Shown: positions 59,293 through 64,000 of the stretch, in pieces
Numbering within the stretch: the first letter of the stretch is position 1
How the letters are laid out: every line of letters starts with the position of its first letter
Origin: DTPU01 sp963827855
GTDB lineage: Bacteria; Planctomycetota; Phycisphaerae; Sedimentisphaerales; Anaerobacaceae
Length of the DNA: 64,000 nt
Direction: 5' to 3'
Assembly: GCA_963827855.1 (NCBI GenBank)
Contig: CAWHBY010000002.1
Span: 620,001-684,000 of the forward strand
Position numbers and translations under genes: made by a program
The notes under the pieces: generated by a model
What the model was told of the DNA's origin: nothing
The model's database searches: none
Seen by the model: only the letters and a program-made list of their open reading frames with translations

Positions 59293-61081
59293 TTATGCCT
59301 TGGTGATCGCACTAAACTTGCAGGTGGTGTAACACTGCCCGCAGTGGATGCAGGTCTCTTGGCTGATGACGTGCCGTTCCTTCTTTCCTCCCGAGATCGC
59401 CTGTACGGGGCAAGCCCGCTTGCACGCGCCGCACCCGACGCAGGCCTCGGTGATCGTATAGGTCAGCAGGGCCTTGCAGACGCCGGACCGGCATCGTTTC
59501 TGGAAGACGTGCTCCTCGTACTCCTGGCGAAAATTCTTGATCGTGCTCAGCACCGCGTTAGGCGGCAGACTGGCCGAGGCCGCAGAGCGAGGCCTTCTTG
59601 ATCATCGTGCCCAGCCGTTCGAGCCTCTCGATGTCCCCTTCCTTGCCCTTGCCCTGGATGATGCGATCCAGCATCTCCAGCATCCGTTTGGTGCCCTCGC
59701 GACAGGGCGTACACTTGCCGCAGGACTCGCTCTGGGTGAACTCCAGGAAGAACCGGGCGAGGTCAACCATGCACGACGTCTCGTCGATCACGATCATCCC
59801 GCCCGATCCCATAATGGACCCGGCCTTGGCTAGAGATTCATAGTCCACGGGCGTGTCCAGGGCCGCCTCCGACAGGATTCCACCCGATGGGCCGCCGGTC
59901 TGCACGGCTTTGAACTTCCTGCCACCCGGGATCCCGCCGCCCACGCCGTAGACGATCTCCCGCAGGGTCGTCCCCATGGGCACTTCCACCAGCCCCGTGT
60001 TGGTGACCTGCCCTGCCAGGGCAAAGACCTTAGTGCCCTTGCTCTTCTCGGTGCCGATGGCCGAGAACCACTGGCCGCCGTCCACGATGATGACCGGGAT
60101 ATTGGCCCAGGTCTCCACGTTGTTGATCAGCGTGGGCTTGTCGAACAGGCCCGAGGCAGCAGGGAACGGCGGCCTGGGTCTGGGCATGCCCCTCGCCCCT
60201 TCGATGGAGTGGATCAGGGCCGTCTCCTCGCCGCACACAAACGCGCCTGCGCCCAGCCGGATCTCCACGTCGAAGTCAAAGGAGGTCCCGAGGATGGCTT
60301 TGCCCAGCAGACCGTGCTGCCGGGCCTGGGCAATCGCGATCTCCAGGCGACGAATGGCCAGCGGGTATTCGGCCCGAATATAGACGATGCCGTGGCTCGA
60401 TCCCACGGCGTAGCCGCCGATGGCCATGCCTTCCAGAACGGTATGGGGATCACCTTCGATGGCGCTGCGGTCCATGAAGGCACCGGGGTCGCCCTCGTCG
60501 GCGTTGCAGATCACGTACTTCTCCGGGCTCTTCTCCCGGGCGGTTAGCTCCCACTTCAACCCCGTTGGGAAGCCCGCGCCGCCACGTCCCCTCAGTCCCG
60601 ATTTCTTGACCTCCTCGATGACCTGCTGCGGGGTCATCTCGGCCAGGACCTTGGCCAGGGCCTCGTAGCCCCTCAGGGCCAGGTAGTCATCGATGTTCTC
60701 GGGGTCGATGATCCCGCAGTTGCGGAGCGTGATCCGCATCTGCTTGCCAAAGAAGCCCACGTCACCAAAGACCCGGAAGAACCGGTTGTACAGGTGGTCT
60801 TCTTCGACGACCAGCCGGACGACCGGCTTGTGCTTGATCAGGTGCTGCTCCACGATCTCGGCCACGTCCTTGTCCTTGAGGCCTCCGTAGATCGTGTAGC
60901 CGGGATTGACCACCATCAGCGGTCCCTTGGCGCACATGCCCAGACACCCGGAGATATTGACCTTGACCTTGTCCTGCAGCCCGTGTCCCTTCAACTGCTC
61001 CAGGAGCAGGGTATGAAACCGGCCTGCCTCTCTCTTGCGGAGGCAGGAGGTCCCTTCGCAAACCGTTATCGCATGGTCCAT
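59293..61081 (-). CDS. hydB: NuoF-like flavin/NADH subunit HydB, one frameshift
   Basis: The main frame starts at 61081 (MDHAITVCEGTSCLRK) with a thioredoxin-like [2Fe-2S] domain. NuoF follows: GRGGAGFPTGLKWE (NADH/FMN), CNADEGDPGAFMDRSAIEGD, FVCGEETALIHSIEG and SCGKCTPCREGTKRML ([4Fe-4S]). It stops at 59558 after LCGLGQSAA. Dropping one T lets the sequence run on as NAVLSTIKNFRQEYEEHV and through two C-terminal ferredoxin clusters (CVGCGACKRACP, CIHCGQCYTTC) to 59293, as in full-length HydB (595 residues). A GTG at 59553 could start the C-terminal piece separately. Confidence 0.88.
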
Positions 61082-61100
61082 AGTCGTGAAGACTGCCTTT

Positions 61101-61460
61101 CTAGCCAATGACCCACTCTTGGATGACCTGTCCGCCCTTGAGGTGCTTCTCCACAATCTCAAGAGCCTTCTGCTTGTCGATCCGGCCGTAGCGGACCGGG
61201 ATCTTCCCGGCCTCCACCACCTCCACAGTCGGCTCCAGGTTACACCGCCCTGCGCAGCCTTTCTGGCTCAGGTATACGTCCGTCAGGCCGCCCTTGGTGA
61301 TGGCCTCCCTGAAGACGTCCATGACGTCCTTGGAGCCTGCCGCGATCTCGCAGGTCGCCATACCCACGTAGACCCGCTTGGTGGAGAGGTATCCCTTGCT
61401 GATGATGCGGCTGACCGCTTCACTCCGCTTTTTCTTGATGACGTCCAATGCATTCGCCAC
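61101..61460 (-). CDS. Thioredoxin-like [2Fe-2S] ferredoxin of the hydrogenase cluster
   Basis: 119 residues. Cluster Cys in MATCEIAAGSKD and QKGCAGRCNLEP, with EPTVEVVEAGKIPVRYGRI: the HndB-like small [2Fe-2S] protein often encoded beside NADP/NAD-linked [FeFe] hydrogenases. The start overlaps the kinase gene by 41 bp and the stop is 19 bp before hydB, so co-expression is very likely. Confidence 0.85.
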   Translation of the reverse strand: MANALDVIKKKRSEAVSRIISKGYLSTKRVYVGMATCEIAAGSKDVMDVFREAITKGGLTDVYLSQKGCAGRCNLEPTVEVVEAGKIPVRYGRIDKQKALEIVEKHLKGGQVIQEWVIG

Positions 61461-63312
61461 TGTCTAACCCTCGTTCTATCTGAAAGAGAAACGCATTGCC
61501 GGTCTCCCGGGGCTCCACCCAGATCCGGCCTCCATGGGCCTCCACGATCTGTTTGGTGATGTAAAGCCCGAGTCCCGTACCTTTGACCTTCTTGGTCTGG
61601 TCGTTGTCCAACCGAGTGAACTTCTTAAAGAGCTTCGCCCTGTCCGCGTCCGTCATGGGCACAGAGTCATTGTAGACCTCGATCTGAATCCCCTCGCCGT
61701 CCTGGCTGGAGGAGATCACCACCTGGCCGTCTTCCGGCGTGTACTTGATGGCATTGGTCAGCAGGTTGTTGGCCACGATCCGCATCAGGTCAGGGTCTGC
61801 GTTGACCTTCACGGCAGGATCCATGCGATTGGTGATCGCCAGCCGCTTCCTCGACGCCATGGACGCCAGGGCATCCAGAGAGACATCGAAGACCTCCCTG
61901 CGCAGCAGGACCGGAGACTTGTGAACCGACAGGTCCCCTCGCTCGATCCGGCCCAAGTTCAGGAACTTCTGCACCACGCCGGTCAGGTAGTCGAGATTGC
62001 GGGCAATCGAGTCCACGGCCTTCTGCTGCTTGAAGTTGATCATGCCCAGATAGCCGTCCCGCACCGAGTACACGTTCATCACGGCCGAGGCCAGAATGCC
62101 CTTCAGCTCATGGGCGACAAAGCCCAGCAGGTCAATGTAGCTCTTATTGGCGGCCGTGAGCTTCTCATTGGAGACCCGCAGGCTCTCCTCCCTTTCCTTC
62201 AGTCCGATCGACATGGCGTTGAAGGCCTCTGCAAGGCTGTTGACCTCCTTGACCGAGGTGTTGGCGTCCACCTTGTAGCCCCAGTCGCCCGACACCAGGC
62301 ACTCCGTGCCGCGCACGACCTGGGTCAGCGGTTTCGAGATGCTGAACGCCAGGACCAGCGACAAGATCACACCCAGGAGGGTCGCCCCACCGACAATCGT
62401 CAGGAACAGCCACAGGATGTTGGTCGCCATGTCCTTGAAGGGCTGTTCGAGCATGCCCACGTAGAGTATCCCGATGACCCGGCCGTTCACGTCCCGGAGG
62501 GGCTCATAGGCGGTCTTGTACCAGTCGGTCACCACAAACGCGCGGTCCCGCCAGATGCGGCCTTCCTCGACCACGGCCCTGTAGACCTGGGCAGATACCC
62601 GCGTGCCCACGGCCCGCTGTCCGGACTCATCCACCACGTTGGTTGCGATCCGCACGTCGCCCTGGAAGACCGTCACCGTCCCGACGGGCTTGGACTGGTA
62701 GTTGTCGTTCCCGAATACCAAGGCCCTTATGCGGTCCACGAACTCGAAGTCCCGGTTGATGATACGACCGCCGTACACGACGGCCGTCACCCGGCCCTCC
62801 CCGTCCAGGACAGGCACCGCATATTCCTTCGCCATGACCGTATCGAGCCGCTTGACGTCCGAAGGCCTGGCCATGAGCGTGTCCTTGATCCCGATCAGCC
62901 GGCCTTCCGTGAGATTGGGCTCCATGGCCGCCAGTTCCTCGGATCTGATGATCCGAGTGCCGCCTACCGGCCTTCGCTTCTCGATGGCCGACCTGACGAT
63001 CTCACTGCCGGCGGTCCTGGGATCAGTGACCTCGGTCCGCACCAGATAGTGCAGGTTGAGGTGCGGCCTGAGCCTTGCCATGTTGGTCTGGCCCTGGATG
63101 TCCACGAGCCGGAAGGCCTCGCCGATGCGGTCGATCTCACCGCGGTACGAGGACCGCGCAGCGTCCAGCGCACGGCCCACCTCTGCGTCCACCCTGTCCA
63201 TGATCTCCCGCTGCACGACGTAATAGCCCAGCAGGCCGATCATGCAGGCCAGCACCAGGATCACCCCGATGAAGGAGCTCAGCAGTCTTGTCTTCAAGGA
63301 CACGGCGACCAT
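61420..63312 (-). CDS. Membrane sensor histidine kinase, Cache-HAMP type
   Basis: 630 residues. TM1 (about 10-30), an extracytoplasmic Cache-like sensor (about 31-294), TM2 (about 295-320), HAMP (ISKPLTQVVRGTECLVSGDW), coiled linker, and a kinase core. The H-box is FVAHELKGIL (His near 400), N-box NNLLTNAIKYTP, G2 GTGLGLYITKQIVEAHGG. The G1 box, normally DxGxG, is NDSVPM, so ATP binding may be altered. It begins 8 bases after rex and ends inside the ferredoxin gene. The ligand is unknown; the hydrogenase cluster is the likely target. Confidence 0.9.
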   Translation of the reverse strand: MVAVSLKTRLLSSFIGVILVLACMIGLLGYYVVQREIMDRVDAEVGRALDAARSSYRGEIDRIGEAFRLVDIQGQTNMARLRPHLNLHYLVRTEVTDPRTAGSEIVRSAIEKRRPVGGTRIIRSEELAAMEPNLTEGRLIGIKDTLMARPSDVKRLDTVMAKEYAVPVLDGEGRVTAVVYGGRIINRDFEFVDRIRALVFGNDNYQSKPVGTVTVFQGDVRIATNVVDESGQRAVGTRVSAQVYRAVVEEGRIWRDRAFVVTDWYKTAYEPLRDVNGRVIGILYVGMLEQPFKDMATNILWLFLTIVGGATLLGVILSLVLAFSISKPLTQVVRGTECLVSGDWGYKVDANTSVKEVNSLAEAFNAMSIGLKEREESLRVSNEKLTAANKSYIDLLGFVAHELKGILASAVMNVYSVRDGYLGMINFKQQKAVDSIARNLDYLTGVVQKFLNLGRIERGDLSVHKSPVLLRREVFDVSLDALASMASRKRLAITNRMDPAVKVNADPDLMRIVANNLLTNAIKYTPEDGQVVISSSQDGEGIQIEVYNDSVPMTDADRAKLFKKFTRLDNDQTKKVKGTGLGLYITKQIVEAHGGRIWVEPRETGNAFLFQIERGLDSGECIGRHQEKAE

Positions 63313-63320
63313 TTAGGTCC

Positions 63321-63944
63321 TCACGTCTTCTCCGCCGAGTGCACGAAATAGATAATATTCTCAATCTCGGTGACGAGGTTGACGTTGTTGATGACGCAGC
63401 CTTCAGGCCCCTTGAGGCAGATCGGTGCGAAGTTCAGGATCCCCTTGATCCCCGCCGACACCATCAGCTCCATCACCTGCTGTGCAGCGAAGTCCGGGAC
63501 TGCCACGATCCCAAACTCAATCTTGTGCTCACGAATATACACTCCCAGGTCCTGCAACGGGAGTACCGGCACGTCTGATTCAGCATGGTATTTTGTGGGG
63601 TCGATGTCGAAGCCGGCCACGATCTTGATCCCGCTGGCCTGGAACCCGGGGTATCCGAGCAACGCCTTGCCCAGATTGCCAATGCCAGCCAGGACGAACC
63701 GATGAAGTCGGTCCTTTCCAAGGACCTTGTTGACCTGATCAATCAGCTCATCGACCTTGTACCCCCCTCTTCGATTCCCGGTGATCCCGAAAATGGAGAA
63801 GTCCTTGCGGACCTGTGTGGCAGTCACGCCTGCAGCATCAGCGAGGTTCTCAGAGAACACCCTGACGAAGTTCAGGGACTTGAGACGCACGAGGGCGTTC
63901 TTGTAGCGGGACAATCTGATGATACATCCACGGTTGGTAGTCAT
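63321..63944 (-). CDS. rex: Redox-sensing repressor Rex
   Basis: 207 residues. N-terminal winged helix (RLSRYKNALVRLKSLNFVRV, FSENLADAAGVTATQVRKDF) and a Rossmann domain with the dinucleotide loop VLAGIGNLGKALLGY, acidic FDIDPTK and a C-terminal swapped helix. Rex leaves DNA when NADH rises and typically represses fermentative and hydrogenase genes. It is first of the cluster; the 56 bp before it inside the window contain no obvious Rex palindrome. Confidence 0.93.
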   Translation of the reverse strand: MTTNRGCIIRLSRYKNALVRLKSLNFVRVFSENLADAAGVTATQVRKDFSIFGITGNRRGGYKVDELIDQVNKVLGKDRLHRFVLAGIGNLGKALLGYPGFQASGIKIVAGFDIDPTKYHAESDVPVLPLQDLGVYIREHKIEFGIVAVPDFAAQQVMELMVSAGIKGILNFAPICLKGPEGCVINNVNLVTEIENIIYFVHSAEKT

Positions 63945-64000
63945 GGATCAGACACGCTTCAAGAAACCGTTAGTTGATGGGTCATATGCTCATTCAAGGC

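Noticed and set aside
59550..59565. Programmed plus-one frameshift in hydB of RF2 type
   Set aside because: The P-site codon GCC would re-pair poorly after slipping and no internal Shine-Dalgarno stimulator is apparent; an indel or a split gene is simpler. Kept only as an alternative in the finding.
63945..64000. Rex operator upstream of rex
   Set aside because: No TTGTTAA/TTAACAA-like palindrome is visible in the 56 bp available; the promoter probably lies beyond the window.

Overview
The window looks like a chromosomal segment of an anaerobic, polysaccharide-degrading Planctomycetota bacterium, most likely of the class Phycisphaerae. The evidence is the secreted LamG/discoidin protein, the GH172 (DUF2961) enzyme, the VKOR-DsbA fusion, a trimeric [FeFe] hydrogenase with Rex, and a fused ribosomal/RNA-polymerase supercluster without L30. 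This placement is inference from gene content; no 16S rRNA gene is present.

Region 1 (1-13.5 kb) is accessory and carbohydrate-directed. It holds a LamG/discoidin surface protein cut by the left edge, a small lysozyme-like protein, divergent GH172 and GH43-like genes around a perfect palindrome, a GH76 mannanase-like gene, a MarR regulator with an operator inside its own promoter, a frameshifted right-handed beta-helix gene behind a matching operator, a VKOR-DsbA disulfide protein and a large GH54 arabinofuranosidase-like protein. Region 2 (13.6-18.6 kb) is a branched-chain amino-acid type ABC importer, livKHMGF, with a long leader. A tRNA-fMet gene follows.

Region 3 (19-52.9 kb) is the information-processing core, all on the minus strand. 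In transcription order it is tRNA-Thr, tuf, rpmG, tRNA-Trp, secE, nusG, rplKAJL, rpoBC, rpsL, rpsG, an intrinsic terminator, fusA, a 0.7 kb spacer with a promoter, the S10/spc genes with secY, adk and map, infA, rpmJ, then rpsM, rpsK, rpsD, rpoA, rplQ, and a HIT-family gene. Peculiarities are an XRE-like helix-turn-helix domain fused to L22, a rewritten switch-I motif in EF-Tu, and an initiator tRNA with C33.

Region 4 (53-64 kb), also minus strand, holds rex, a sensor histidine kinase, a [2Fe-2S] protein, hydB, hydA, hydC, a response regulator, a tyrosine recombinase and a HEAT-repeat secreted protein. Rex, the kinase and the receiver probably couple hydrogenase expression to NADH/NAD+ state.

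Two window-wide patterns stand out. First, short repeat elements built from exactly five 7-bp units occur as inverted pairs (9544-9629, inside a coding sequence; 36106-36279) and as a single arm (43876-43910, starting at the rpoB stop codon), with a possible degraded copy at 53110-53147. Second, single-base frameshifts interrupt rplP, hydB, hydA and the beta-helix gene (twice). Because rplP is essential, assembly or sequencing indels are the simplest explanation for at least that one.
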